A stretch of 64,000 nt of DNA, taken from Paraconexibacter algicola. GTDB lineage: Bacteria; Actinomycetota; Thermoleophilia; Solirubrobacterales; Solirubrobacteraceae. Below, in pieces: positions 16,909 to 25,242 of this stretch. How positions within the stretch are numbered: position 1 is the stretch's first letter; each line of letters begins with the position of its first letter. The notes under the pieces are model-generated. The model was given only the letters and a program-made list of their open reading frames with translations. It searched no databases and was not told the DNA's origin. Made by a program: the position numbers and the translations under genes. Location of the stretch: NCBI RefSeq assembly GCF_003044185.1, contig NZ_PYYB01000002.1:1-64000 (forward strand), in the 5' to 3' direction.

Positions 16909-17534
16909 ACCTCATCGTGATCGCCAAGGCCCCGCGGGCCGGGGTCAGCAAGACGCGCCTGTGCCCGCCGTGCACGCCGGCGCAGGCCGCGGCGCTCGCC
17001 GAGGCCGCCCTGCGGGACACCTTGCACGCGGTGCTCGCGACGCCCGCGGACCGGCGGGTGGTCGTGCTCGACGGCACCCCCGGACCGTGGCTGCCGGACG
17101 GGTTCGAGGTGCTGCCGCAGCGCGGCGACGGGCTGGACGAGCGGCTGGCCGCCGCGTTCGCGGACGTCGGCGGTCCCGCGTTCCTCGTCGGGATGGACAC
17201 GCCGCAGCTCACGCCCCCGGACCTCGAGCACGGCATGGACGCGACCGCCCGCCACGGCGCGGCGATCGGCGGCGCCCCCGACGGCGGCTACTGGGCGATC
17301 GGCCTGCGCGACCCCGACCCGCGCGTGTTCGCGGGCGTCCCGATGAGCGCGGCCGACACCGGCGCCCGTCAGCGCGCGCAGCTCTCCGCGCTCGGGCTCC
17401 CCTACGCCGAGCTCCCGGCCTTGCGCGACGTCGACCACTTCGACGACGCGGTCGCCGTCGCCCACGAGGCGCCCGACACCCGGTTCGCGGCCGCCGTCCG
17501 CTCGCTCGTGGCCGCGGGCGCGGTGGCGTCGTGA
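16905..17534 (+). CDS. DUF2064 / TIGR04282-family nucleotidyltransferase-like protein
   Basis: A 209-residue protein beginning I-V-I-A-K-A-P-R-A-G-V-S-K-T-R-L, the signature of the DUF2064 glycosyltransferase-like family, followed by G-D-G-L-D-E-R-L and G-M-D-T-P-Q-L and G-A-P-D-G-G-Y-W-A-I-G-L. The fold is that of CofC- or MobA-type nucleotidyltransferases. Starts at a GTG overlapping the GT2 stop. GT2, DUF2064, methyltransferase and Mo-oxidoreductase in this order recur in actinobacteria (from memory), but no reaction has been assigned that I can name. Confidence 0.82.
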   Translation: MNLIVIAKAPRAGVSKTRLCPPCTPAQAAALAEAALRDTLHAVLATPADRRVVVLDGTPGPWLPDGFEVLPQRGDGLDERLAAAFADVGGPAFLVGMDTPQLTPPDLEHGMDATARHGAAIGGAPDGGYWAIGLRDPDPRVFAGVPMSAADTGARQRAQLSALGLPYAELPALRDVDHFDDAVAVAHEAPDTRFAAAVRSLVAAGAVAS

Positions 17535-18190
17535 CCGTGCTCGCACCGGCCGGCGCGCCGGTCGCCCCCGGCGTCCTCTACGCCCGCGGGCTGACCGGTC
17601 GCAGCCCGGGTCTCGTCATCCGGCACGCCGACGGGCGCACCGTCCCGGTGCCGCTCGACGGATGGCTCGGGGCCGCCAGCGGCGCGGACCTGCACGTCCT
17701 AGACCGGGCCGTCGGGCCGGTCCTCGACGTCGGCTGCGGCCCCGGCCGCCACGTCGCCGCGCTCGGTCGCCGCGCGGTCACCGCGCTGGGCATCGACGTG
17801 TCGCCCGAGGCGGTGCGTGCCACCCGGGCCCGCGGTGGGGCCGCCGCGGTCGCCTGCGTGTTCTCCTGCGTCCCGGCCGCCGGCCGCTGGCGCACCGCCC
17901 TGCTGCTCGACGGCAACGTCGGCATCGGCGGCGATCCCGTCGCGCTGCTGCGCCGCTGCGGCGAGCTCGTCGTCCGCGACGGCACCGTGCTGGTCGAGGT
18001 CGACGCCCCGGGGAGCGGGACCCGGCGGGCGGTCGTGCGGCTCGAGGACGGGCCGCTCGTCAGCCGCTGGTTCGCCTGGTCCTCCGTGGCCGCCGACGAC
18101 GTCGCCGGGATCGCCGCGGACGCCGGCCTGCGCCTGACCGCCCTGCACCACGAGGAGGACCGATGGTTCGCCGACCTCGCCCGAGCCTGA
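17531..18190 (+). CDS. SAM-dependent methyltransferase
   Basis: A 219-residue class I methyltransferase: V-L-D-V-G-C-G-P-G-R-H (motif I, about residue 63), G-I-D-V-S-P-E-A-V (motif II) and L-L-L-D-G-N-V-G-I-G-G-D-P in place of the usual post-motif. GTG start overlaps the preceding stop as GTGA. The 3' end overlaps the next gene by 28 nt. Substrate is unknown; operon context suggests a small molecule or sugar derivative made with the GT2/DUF2064 enzymes. Confidence 0.82.
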   Translation: MTVLAPAGAPVAPGVLYARGLTGRSPGLVIRHADGRTVPVPLDGWLGAASGADLHVLDRAVGPVLDVGCGPGRHVAALGRRAVTALGIDVSPEAVRATRARGGAAAVACVFSCVPAAGRWRTALLLDGNVGIGGDPVALLRRCGELVVRDGTVLVEVDAPGSGTRRAVVRLEDGPLVSRWFAWSSVAADDVAGIAADAGLRLTALHHEEDRWFADLARA

Positions 18191-19407
18191 GCGAGAAGCT
18201 CCTGGCGGGCCGCTCCGTCGGGGACGCGATCGACGAGGAGCTCGGGCACCTGCGCGCGGGCCCCTTCGACGAGGACGCGTTCCCGTCCCGCCTCCACGAC
18301 GAGCGGGTCGCCGCCCTGCTGGGCATCGCCCTGGGGGTCGCGTTCGCGACGTGCTTCCTCACCGGCCTGTACTCGCACTTCGCGCAGACCCCGCTGTCGA
18401 TCGGGTTCCTGTCGATGCCCGCGAGCCCGGCGTGGCTGTACCGCGTCACGCAGGGCCTGCACGTCGCCAGCGGCACCGCCGCGATCCCGCTGCTGCTCGT
18501 GAAGCTGTGGGTCGTCTACCCGCAGCTGTTCGCGTGGCCGCCGGTGCGGGACCTCCCGCACGCGCTCACGCGCCTCTCGCTCGCCCCGCTCATCGCGGGC
18601 TCGATCTTCCTGCTGTTCACCGGCCTGCTGAACACGGCGCGCTGGTACCCGTGGGAGTTCGGGTTCCGCGAGACCCACTACTGGGTCGCGTGGGTGACCG
18701 TCGGGTCGCTGCTCGTGCACGTCGGCGCGCAGCTCGTCGTCCTGCGCCGCACCGTCGGGCCGACGGCGCGCCGTCGCCTCGCCGCCGAGGCGCCCGAGCC
18801 GCCCGGGGACGGCCTGAGCCGCCGTGGCCTGCTCACCGCGACGGCCGCCGCCGTGGGCGCGGTGACGCTCGCGACCGTCGGGCAGACGGTCCGCCCGCTG
18901 AAGGACCTCGCGGTCCTCGCCCCGCGGCTGCCCGACGTGGGACCGCAGGGCTTGCCGGTCAACCGCAGCGCCGCCGGTGCCGGGGTGCTCGACCTGATCC
19001 GCGACCCCGAGTACCGGCTGACCGTCACCGGCGCGGTCGAGCGCGAGCTGTCGCTGACGCTCGCCGAGCTGCAGGCGCTGCCGCAGCACGACGCCGACCT
19101 GGCGATCACCTGCGTGGAGGGCTGGAGCGCCGGAGCGAGGTGGAGCGGCGTGCGCGTCCGGGAGCTGCTCGAGCTGGCGGGCGCGTCGCCCGACGCGGAG
19201 GTCCGCGTGCGCTCGCTGCAGCAGCGCGGGTCGTTCCGCAGCAGCGAGCTGAACGTGCCGCATGCCCAGCACCCCGACACGCTGCTGGCGTTGCGGATCG
19301 ACGGCGAGGAGCTGCACCCCGACCACGGGTTCCCGTGCCGGCTGATCTCGCCGAACCGTCCCGGGGTCCAGCAGACCAAGTGGGTCACGCGTCTGGAGGT
19401 GCTCTGA
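18163..19407 (+). CDS. Fusion of a cytochrome b-like membrane domain with a sulfite-oxidase-type molybdopterin domain
   Basis: A 414-residue protein starting at an ATG with GAGGAGG 5 nt upstream. Residues 45-195 hold four to five membrane segments with His in L-H-V-A-S, T-H-Y-W and V-H-V-G, plausible haem ligands. At 219-230 S-R-R-G-L-L-T-A-T resembles a Tat signal inside the chain. Residues 280-414 form an oxidoreductase molybdopterin domain with the Mo-ligand Cys 317 in A-I-T-C-V-E-G-W and the closing N-R-P-G-V-Q-Q-T-K-W-V-T. It would join in one chain what MsrP/MsrQ (YedY/YedZ) do as two proteins. An exported redox role is inferred. Confidence 0.82.
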   Translation: MVRRPRPSLSEKLLAGRSVGDAIDEELGHLRAGPFDEDAFPSRLHDERVAALLGIALGVAFATCFLTGLYSHFAQTPLSIGFLSMPASPAWLYRVTQGLHVASGTAAIPLLLVKLWVVYPQLFAWPPVRDLPHALTRLSLAPLIAGSIFLLFTGLLNTARWYPWEFGFRETHYWVAWVTVGSLLVHVGAQLVVLRRTVGPTARRRLAAEAPEPPGDGLSRRGLLTATAAAVGAVTLATVGQTVRPLKDLAVLAPRLPDVGPQGLPVNRSAAGAGVLDLIRDPEYRLTVTGAVERELSLTLAELQALPQHDADLAITCVEGWSAGARWSGVRVRELLELAGASPDAEVRVRSLQQRGSFRSSELNVPHAQHPDTLLALRIDGEELHPDHGFPCRLISPNRPGVQQTKWVTRLEVL

Positions 19408-19859
19408 TGGCACGCCGCATCCTCACTGCGCTCGGCCTGGGCATGGTCGCCTTCGGGGTCGCCGGGCTGCTGCGCAACGCCGAGGCGACCGAGCCGCTGA
19501 ACGCGGCGCTGTTCCTGGTCGGCGGGCTCGCGCTGCACGACGGCCTGGTCGCGCCGGCGGTCATGGTGCTCGGCCTGGTCCTCGCGCGGCTCGTGCCGCG
19601 CCGGTTCCGGCCCACCGTGCAGGGAGCGCTGATCGTGAGCGCGGCGCTGACGCTCGTGGCGATCCCGCCGTGGACCGGTCGCGGGCGCCTGGCGAACAAC
19701 CCGTCGCTGCTGCCGCAGGACTACGGCCAGGGACTGCTCGTGGCGCTGGCGGTCGTCTGGGCGGTCGCCGCGCTGCTGCTCGTCCGCGCCGCCGTGCGTC
19801 CGCCCGCCCCGGCCGTGCCGGAGCCCGAGCCGCTGCCGGAGCCGCGCCCCGGGTGGTGA
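19407..19859 (+). CDS. Small integral membrane protein
   Basis: A 150-residue protein with four hydrophobic segments (about 5-22, 33-62, 70-90, 105-128) and a Pro/Glu-rich C-terminal tail. The ATG overlaps the previous stop by one base (TGATG), so it belongs to the molybdopterin oxidoreductase operon. No recognised domain. A helper for the membrane redox protein is conceivable but unsupported by motif. Confidence 0.7.
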   Translation: MARRILTALGLGMVAFGVAGLLRNAEATEPLNAALFLVGGLALHDGLVAPAVMVLGLVLARLVPRRFRPTVQGALIVSAALTLVAIPPWTGRGRLANNPSLLPQDYGQGLLVALAVVWAVAALLLVRAAVRPPAPAVPEPEPLPEPRPGW

Positions 19860-19890
19860 GCGCGGCCGGGCCGGTAGCGTCCGCCGCGCC

Positions 19891-20760
19891 GTGCCCGACC
19901 GTCCCGACCTGCCGCTGGACCGCCTCGCGCCCGACCGCGCGCTGGAGGTCGTGACCTTCGACGGCGGCGCGGTCGGCGGCCCGCGGATGCGTGAGCCGCA
20001 CCGCCACGACTACCACGAGCTGCTGTGGTTCCGCGACGGCCGCGGCACGCACCGCGTCGACGGCGCGCAGCTGCCGGTCGTCGCGGGCGCGGTCACGATC
20101 ATCGGCCGCGGCCAGGTCCACCAGTTCGAGGAGGGCCGCGGGCTGCACGGCGCGGTCGTGCGGTTCGGGGAGGACCTCGTGCCGCCGTCGGCGTCGTGGC
20201 TGCTCGCCGCCCGCCAGGAGCGCACCATCCCCGTCCCCGCAGGTGCGGCGACGGACCGCCTGGACGCGCTGCTCGCGACCCTGCGTGCGGAGGTCGTGGG
20301 GCCGCGCGACGCCCGCAGCGGCGCGCTGGAGGCGCACCTGCTCGCCACGCTGCTGCTGTGGCTGGAGCGGTGGTACGACGGCGCGCACGCCGAGCGACCG
20401 GAGCCCGACGGCCCGGACGTGGCGCTGCACCGGCGGTTCGCCGCGGCGCTCGAGGAGGACTTCGCCCGCCACCACGACGCCGCGCACTACGCGCAGCGTC
20501 TCGCGGTCCCCGCCCCCGCCCTGTCCCGTGCGCTGGCCGCGGTGACCGGCCGCGGGACGAAGGAGCTCGTCACCGACCGCGTGATGCTCGAGGCCCGCCG
20601 GCTGCTGCGCTTCACCGACCGGTCGGTCGGGGAGGTCGCGCACGCGGTCGGGTTCGACGACCCGCTGTACTTCTCGCGGGCGTTCAAGCGGCACGCCGGG
20701 TCCGCGCCGCAGGCGTGGCGCGACGCGACGCGGCACGCCGGGATGTCCATGCATCCGTGA
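19891..20760 (+). CDS. AraC-family transcriptional regulator with cupin sensor domain
   Basis: A 289-residue protein. The N-terminal cupin contains R-E-P-H-R-H-D-Y-H-E-L-L-W-F and F-E-E-G-R-G, typical of AraC sensors for small hydrophobic or aromatic ligands. The C-terminal double helix-turn-helix includes V-P-A-P-A-L-S-R-A-L and S-V-G-E-V-A-H-A-V-G-F-D-D-P-L-Y-F-S-R-A-F-K-R. TAGCGT (19875-19880) precedes the GTG by 10 nt. The following VOC dioxygenase-like gene, 37 nt downstream on the same strand, is the likely target. Confidence 0.88.
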   Translation: MPDRPDLPLDRLAPDRALEVVTFDGGAVGGPRMREPHRHDYHELLWFRDGRGTHRVDGAQLPVVAGAVTIIGRGQVHQFEEGRGLHGAVVRFGEDLVPPSASWLLAARQERTIPVPAGAATDRLDALLATLRAEVVGPRDARSGALEAHLLATLLLWLERWYDGAHAERPEPDGPDVALHRRFAAALEEDFARHHDAAHYAQRLAVPAPALSRALAAVTGRGTKELVTDRVMLEARRLLRFTDRSVGEVAHAVGFDDPLYFSRAFKRHAGSAPQAWRDATRHAGMSMHP

Positions 20761-20797
20761 GGTTCTGCCATTCCGCGGGAGCGGGACGGCAGCGAGC

Positions 20798-21697
20798 ATG
20801 TCCGGCATGAGCACGCCGAGCACCGCCCCCTCCTCCACCCCGACGCTGCCCGACGCCCTGCGCCTGGGCGCCGCGCACCTGACGGTCACCGATCTCGACC
20901 GGTCGGTCGCCTGGTACCAGGACGTCGCCGGGCTGCGCCAGCACGGCCGTGACGGGGCGGTCGCCCGCCTCGGGGCGGGCGGCGAGGACGTGCTCGTGCT
21001 GCACGAGCAGCCGGGCGCGCGGCCCGCCGGGCGCCACGCGGGGCTCTTCCACGTCGCGCTCCTGTACCCGTCGCGCCTGGAGCTCTCGCGCACCACCCGG
21101 CGGCTGGCGGCGAACCGGCTGCCGCTGACGGGCGCCTCCGACCACGGGGTCTCCGAGGCGCTGTACCTGCGCGACCCGGACGGCAACGGGATCGAGCTGT
21201 ACGCCGACCGGCCGCGCTCGGCGTGGCCGGCGCCGACCGAGGCCGGCCAGCAGGTCGGCATGTACACGCGGGCGCTCGACGTCGAGGACCTGCTGCGCGT
21301 CAGCGACGGCGAGGACGTCCGGCGGCACGCCGCCGAGGGACTGGCGGTCGGGCACCTGCACCTGCACGTCGGCCGGGTCCCGCAGGCGGTCGCGTTCTAC
21401 CGCGACCTCGTGGGGTTCGCGGAGGTCACGACCTACCCGGGCGCGTCGTTCCTGTCCGCCGGCGGCTACCACCACCACCTCGCGGTCAACGTCTGGGCCG
21501 GTGAGGGCGTGGGCCCCGCCCCGGCCGACGCGGTCGGGCTGCGCGAGTGGAGCGCGGTGCTGCCCGACGACGCGGCGGTCGGCGCGGTCCGCGCCCGGCT
21601 GGAGGCGGCGGGCGTGGCGGTGGCCGACGAGGGCGCCGCGGGCGTCGTGCTCCGCGACCCGTGGGACATCGCGCTGCGGCTCGTCACCGCGCGCTGA
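20798..21697 (+). CDS. VOC-family dioxygenase, CatE-like (two vicinal oxygen chelate domains)
   Basis: A 299-residue protein with two VOC modules. The first has H-L-T-V-T-D-L-D-R-S-V-A-W-Y, G-L-F-H-V-A-L-L-Y-P and D-P-D-G-N-G-I-E-L-Y. The second has H-L-H-L-H-V-G-R-V-P-Q-A-V-A-F-Y and Y-H-H-H-L-A-V-N-V-W. The layout matches Bacillus CatE-type catechol 2,3-dioxygenases/glyoxalase-like proteins. Metal-binding His and Glu candidates are present in both halves. An alternative ATG is at 20807. The upstream AraC gene may control it. Confidence 0.82.
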   Translation: MSGMSTPSTAPSSTPTLPDALRLGAAHLTVTDLDRSVAWYQDVAGLRQHGRDGAVARLGAGGEDVLVLHEQPGARPAGRHAGLFHVALLYPSRLELSRTTRRLAANRLPLTGASDHGVSEALYLRDPDGNGIELYADRPRSAWPAPTEAGQQVGMYTRALDVEDLLRVSDGEDVRRHAAEGLAVGHLHLHVGRVPQAVAFYRDLVGFAEVTTYPGASFLSAGGYHHHLAVNVWAGEGVGPAPADAVGLREWSAVLPDDAAVGAVRARLEAAGVAVADEGAAGVVLRDPWDIALRLVTAR

Positions 21698-21743
21698 CCG
21701 GCGGCCGTCCGCGCGGCGCGGCCGTTCACTAGGGTCCGCGCCC

Positions 21744-22151
21744 ATGCCCTCCCCGCCCGAGACCCGCCTGACGATCCCGCTGCGCTGGCGGGACATGGAC
21801 ATGCTCGGGCACCTCAACCAGGCCGTGTACCACGAGCTGCTGGAGGAGGCGCGCGGCGCGCTGCTGCTGGACCTCGCCGGGCGCGGCACGCAGCAGGTGC
21901 ACCACACCTACGTGCTCGCCCGGGTCGAGCTCGACTACCGCCACGAGGTCCGCAAGGACCACGGCACGGTCGACGTGACGGTGCGGGTCGGCCGCGTGGG
22001 CACGAAGTCGATCACGCTCGAGCACGAGGTGCTGCTGCCGGACGGCACGGTCGCGGCGGCGGGCAGCACCGTGCTCGTGGGCTGGGACATGCAGGCCCGC
22101 GGGGCGCGCACGCTCTCCGACGAGGAGCGCGCGGTCCTCACCGGCACCTGA
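21744..22151 (+). CDS. Acyl-CoA thioesterase, 4-hydroxybenzoyl-CoA type (hotdog fold)
   Basis: A 135-residue single hotdog domain: R-W-R-D-M-D-M-L-G-H-L-N-Q-A-V-Y carries the catalytic Asp of the 4-HBT/YbgC family, followed by Y-H-E-L-L-E-E-A-R and V-E-L-D-Y-R-H-E-V. It hydrolyses an acyl-CoA, probably short or aromatic. TAGGGT (21730-21735) lies 8 nt before the ATG. It converges on the XRE gene with a 3-nt gap. Confidence 0.87.
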   Translation: MPSPPETRLTIPLRWRDMDMLGHLNQAVYHELLEEARGALLLDLAGRGTQQVHHTYVLARVELDYRHEVRKDHGTVDVTVRVGRVGTKSITLEHEVLLPDGTVAAAGSTVLVGWDMQARGARTLSDEERAVLTGT

Positions 22152-22154
22152 GGC

Positions 22155-22961
22155 TCAGGCCCGTCCGGCGGCCTGAAGCGCCACGGCGGTCTGCGGGTCG
22201 GCGGGGAAGAACGACTCGATCGCCAGCTCGGCGACCGTGATGTCGGTGGCGGTCCCGAAGCTCGCGATCGTCGAGAAGAAGCTCCAGACCGATCCGTCCT
22301 GACGCCGCAGCCGCATCGGGACGAACAGCAGCTCGGCGGGTTCGGCGGCCATCGACGTCGCGGCCGCCTCCTGCGCGGCCGGGTAGCCCCGGAGCTCGTC
22401 GAGCAGCGCGGCGACCGCGGGGTCCCCGGAGAGCAGCGCCTGACGTTGCAGGCGCAGCAGCAGGTGCCCGGCGTGCTCGGCGAGGTTCTCGATCCGTGAC
22501 GCGAGCCCGTCGGGGTGCAGGGCGAGGCGCATCGCGTTGGGGGCCTCGAGCAGCGCCGCGTCGACCCCGGCGAGGATCGCGAGCGCGGGCTCGTTGGCCA
22601 TCAGCACGTTCCAGCACCCGTCGACGATCAGGGCCGGGTACGGGGCGTGCCCCTCGAGGATCTTCTCGAGCGCCGCGCGCACCGGGGCCATCCGCTCGGC
22701 GTCCAGGGCGGTCTCGCGGAAGACGGGCGCGTACCCGGCCGCGAGCAGCAGCGTGTTGCGCTCGCGCAGCGGCACGTCGAGGTGCTCGGCGAGGTGCAGG
22801 ACGAGGTCGCGGCCGGGCCGCGAGCGGCCGGTCTCGACGAAGCTCAGGTGCCGGGCGGACACCGCCGCCTCGAGCGACAGGTCGAACTGGCTGATGCGCC
22901 GACGGCGACGCCAGTCGCGCAGCAGCTCGCCGACGGTGGGGGTGGCGCTGGCCGTGCTCAT
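22155..22961 (-). CDS. XRE-family regulator with MmyB-like ligand-binding domain
   Basis: A 268-residue protein. The N-terminal helix-turn-helix includes R-R-R-I-S-Q-F-D-L-S-L-E-A-A-V-S-A-R-H-L with S-F-V-E-T-G-R-S-R-P-G-R (residues 19-50). The remaining part, with Y-P-A-L-I-V-D-G-C-W-N-V-L-M-A-N, matches the MmyB-type PAS-like domain that binds fatty acids in related regulators. TAGGTT (22968-22973, minus strand) precedes the ATG by 6 nt. The divergent small membrane protein at 23077 is a likely target. Confidence 0.85.
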   Translation of the reverse strand: MSTASATPTVGELLRDWRRRRRISQFDLSLEAAVSARHLSFVETGRSRPGRDLVLHLAEHLDVPLRERNTLLLAAGYAPVFRETALDAERMAPVRAALEKILEGHAPYPALIVDGCWNVLMANEPALAILAGVDAALLEAPNAMRLALHPDGLASRIENLAEHAGHLLLRLQRQALLSGDPAVAALLDELRGYPAAQEAAATSMAAEPAELLFVPMRLRRQDGSVWSFFSTIASFGTATDITVAELAIESFFPADPQTAVALQAAGRA

Positions 22962-23076
22962 GCCGCCAACCTAGCCGCGCCGCGGGTCGCGGTCGCTTAC
23001 CCCGGAGGTCATTGCCGCGCTTCCCCCGAGCGCGCAGGCTGCTCGGCATCACCCATCCCGATCCGAGGAGTCCACC

Positions 23077-23289
23077 ATGACCGCCACCCGCAACCGCCTG
23101 CGTCTCGCCACCGCCGCCGAGGCCGTGTTCGCCCTCCTGCTCGTCGTCGCGCTGCTCGCCGGCGCCCCGACCTGGGAGGTCGTCGTGCTCGGCGTCCTGT
23201 TCTGCGACGCCGCCGCGTACGGGCTGTGGCAGATGGTCGCGCTGCGGCGCGCGCCGTCGGGCCCGCGCGCCGCGGTCACGCAGGCCTGA
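23077..23289 (+). CDS. Small two-helix membrane protein
   Basis: A 70-residue protein with two hydrophobic stretches (about 13-30 and 33-52) and a basic C-terminal tail. GAGGAG 6 nt before the ATG is a strong ribosome-binding site, in contrast to the leaderless neighbours. It is divergent from the MmyB-like regulator and its 3' end overlaps the convergent gene by 14 nt. Function unknown. Confidence 0.65.
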   Translation: MTATRNRLRLATAAEAVFALLLVVALLAGAPTWEVVVLGVLFCDAAAYGLWQMVALRRAPSGPRAAVTQA

Positions 23290-24358
23290 GCTGCGCCTCG
23301 TCGCATCCGCGCAGGCGGGCGACGGCGTCGGCCTCCTCCTGCACGTCGGGGAGGTCGGCGCCGTCGAGCGCCTCGAGGCGCACCTGCAGCACCGAGCCCG
23401 CCTTGCGGGCCCGCCAGAGCCCGACGAGCCGCCCGTCGTGGAGGAGCACGCCGGGCCGTCCGACCGACGGGAACATCCGCCGCGCGAGGGCCCGGTCGGG
23501 CACGAGCGTGGCCCGGTCGGGCTGCGCGACGTAGGGATCGAAGCCGCCGAGCAGCCGGACGCCGCGCGCGGTCGGCGGGTCGTCCAGGACGGCGGTCTCG
23601 TCGGCGAGGACCCAGCGCTTCCTGCCGGCGAGGAGCACCTGCTCGACCGCGTCCCCGAGATCGGCGATGAGCCGCCGCGCGTGCCGGGTGGACGTCTGCG
23701 TCCAGGTGGCGAGCTCGCCGTGGGTGGCGGGCCCGAAGCAGCGCAGGAACCGGCGCGCGAGCTCGGCGCGGGCCTGCACCGGATCGGCGGTGACCGGCGG
23801 GTCGAGCAGCGACCAGGTCGCCTTCGCGGGCATCTCGGTGATCCCGAGCCGACCGAGGGTGCGCCACAGGCCGCTGCGCAGGTGGTGGCTCTCGCAGCCG
23901 GGACACCAGGCCAGGAGCGCGTCGGGGAGCCGCTCGCGGAACGCCTGGTGCAGCTCGTCGCGGCCGAGCGGCCCGTCGGCGAGGGCGTCGCGGGCCGCGT
24001 CGCCGACGCGGTCGAGCGCCTCGCGGATGCCGTACCCGGCGTCCGCCAGCTCGGTCGCGACGAGCCGTCCGACGACGGCCGCGAGCTCGTCGTCCGGGGG
24101 GATCGCGGCGAGCGTGAACACTGCGACGTCCGCGCGCGGCACGAGGTGCGGCGCGTTGCGCATGGCGTTGACCTGCACGACCGACCGACCGGTCGGTCGG
24201 TCCTCGTGGCTGCGGGCGTGCAGCGCGACCGCCGCCCAGCCCGGCGGCGAGTCCTGGATCCCGCAGGCACCGATCGCCGTGAGCGCGTCGGTGCGCCGGT
24301 GCAGGTGGTGCCCGACCAGGCGGTAGGCGAGAGCCTGCTCGGGCTCGACGGTCCTCAC
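23276..24358 (-). CDS. Winged-helix DNA-binding protein, YcaQ/AlkZ-like family
   Basis: A 360-residue protein of the family that includes the interstrand-crosslink glycosylase AlkZ/YcaQ: H-H-L-H-R-R near the N-terminus, G-I-Q-D-S-P-P in the position of the QxQ segment, then F-G-P-A-T-H-G-E-L-A-T-W-T and L-L-G-G-F-D-P-Y-V-A-Q-P-D-R. The catalytic Q-x-Q of AlkZ appears as I-Q-D, so glycosylase activity is not assured. GTG start overlaps the upstream SDR stop (GTGA). A 24-bp palindrome sits inside its 5' part. Confidence 0.75.
   Translation of the reverse strand: MRTVEPEQALAYRLVGHHLHRRTDALTAIGACGIQDSPPGWAAVALHARSHEDRPTGRSVVQVNAMRNAPHLVPRADVAVFTLAAIPPDDELAAVVGRLVATELADAGYGIREALDRVGDAARDALADGPLGRDELHQAFRERLPDALLAWCPGCESHHLRSGLWRTLGRLGITEMPAKATWSLLDPPVTADPVQARAELARRFLRCFGPATHGELATWTQTSTRHARRLIADLGDAVEQVLLAGRKRWVLADETAVLDDPPTARGVRLLGGFDPYVAQPDRATLVPDRALARRMFPSVGRPGVLLHDGRLVGLWRARKAGSVLQVRLEALDGADLPDVQEEADAVARLRGCDEAQLRPA
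24179..24202. repeat. 24-bp perfect palindrome of GACC/GGTC units
   Basis: Two arms of GACCGACCGACC meet at a central CCGG with no spacer. It lies inside the coding sequence of the winged-helix gene (codons for D-R-P-T-G-R-S-V), about 156 nt after its start. The ACCGACCGGTCGGT core resembles TetR-family operators, but a chance run of Arg/Pro/Gly codons is possible. Confidence 0.6.
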
Positions 24359-25218
24359 GCCGTGGTCTGCTGCTCCTCGCCCGCGCGGGCGTCGAGGTCG
24401 CGCAGCACCGCCTGGGTCTTGGCGTCCCGGACCATGAGCGTGTCCAGGAGCGGGTTGACGATCCCGCGCGCCACCGAGTACGCGGTCCAGCGCCGCGGGT
24501 AGATGATCCGCGGCTGGCGCCGCTCGATCCCGCGGACGATGCCCTCTCCCGCCTCCTTCGGCGGCAGCCGCTTGAGGAACGGCTTGGGGACGGCGGCGAG
24601 CAGCCGCTCGGCGAGCGGGTCGGCGTCGAGTGCCTTGTGGACCATCTCGGTGTCGATGAAGCCGAAGTAGGCGACGCTGGCCCCGGCGCCGTGCTGGGCG
24701 AGCTCGACGCGCAGCGCGCGGCCGAACTGCTCGACGCCCGCCTTGCTCATCGCGTACGGGGTCGTGCCGATCCCGTTGACGAACGCGTACACGGACGCGA
24801 CGACGACGACGTGGCCGCGGCGCGCGACGATCTGGGGCAGTGCCGCCTCGACGGTCCGCACGACGCCCATGAGGTTGACGTCGATGACGCGGTCGAACGT
24901 CTCGGTACCGAGGGCGCGGAACGTCGCGCCCTTGTGGGCGATGCCCGCGTTGGCGACGACGACGTCGACGCCGCCGAGCTCCTCGACGGTCCGCGCGACC
25001 GCCTGCTGCATGCTGCCGCGGTCGGTGACGTCGGCGGCGATGCCGATCGCGCGCCCCTCCCCGAGTCGGGCCGCGGCGGCGTCGCACGCCTCCTGGTCGA
25101 GGTCGATGACGGCGACGCGCGCGCCGCGGGCGACGAGCCGCTCGCACGTCGCGAAGCCGATGCCGCGGGCGGCACCGGTGACGAGGGCGGTCTTGCCGGA
25201 GAGGTCGAAGGAGGCCAT
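24355..25218 (-). CDS. Short-chain dehydrogenase/reductase
   Basis: A 287-residue classical SDR: T-G-A-A-R-G-I-G (cofactor loop), D-V-T-D, N-A-G-I-A, and catalytic S-V-Y...Y-A-M-S-K (Ser, Tyr and Lys in register). The Asp after the second strand (V-I-D-L-D-Q) suggests NAD(H) rather than NADP(H). The C-terminal extension (R-Q-P-R-I-I-Y-P-R-R-W) is typical of actinobacterial fatty-alcohol or steroid-like SDRs. TAGAGT (25226-25231, minus strand) precedes the ATG by 7 nt. It is co-translated with the winged-helix gene. Confidence 0.87.
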   Translation of the reverse strand: MASFDLSGKTALVTGAARGIGFATCERLVARGARVAVIDLDQEACDAAAARLGEGRAIGIAADVTDRGSMQQAVARTVEELGGVDVVVANAGIAHKGATFRALGTETFDRVIDVNLMGVVRTVEAALPQIVARRGHVVVVASVYAFVNGIGTTPYAMSKAGVEQFGRALRVELAQHGAGASVAYFGFIDTEMVHKALDADPLAERLLAAVPKPFLKRLPPKEAGEGIVRGIERRQPRIIYPRRWTAYSVARGIVNPLLDTLMVRDAKTQAVLRDLDARAGEEQQTTA

Positions 25219-25225
25219 GGCGCGG

Positions 25226-25235
25226 ACTCTACGAT
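25226..25235. promoter_or_regulatory. Overlapping divergent -10 boxes for the SDR and HAD genes
   Basis: TAGAGT on the minus strand (25226-25231) and TACGAT on the plus strand (25230-25235) share the central TA. Each box is exactly 7 nt from its start codon (ATG at 25218 on the minus strand, ATG at 25243 on the plus strand). The 24-nt gap between the two genes therefore holds a bidirectional, leaderless promoter. Confidence 0.65.
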
Positions 25236-25242
25236 GCCCGGC

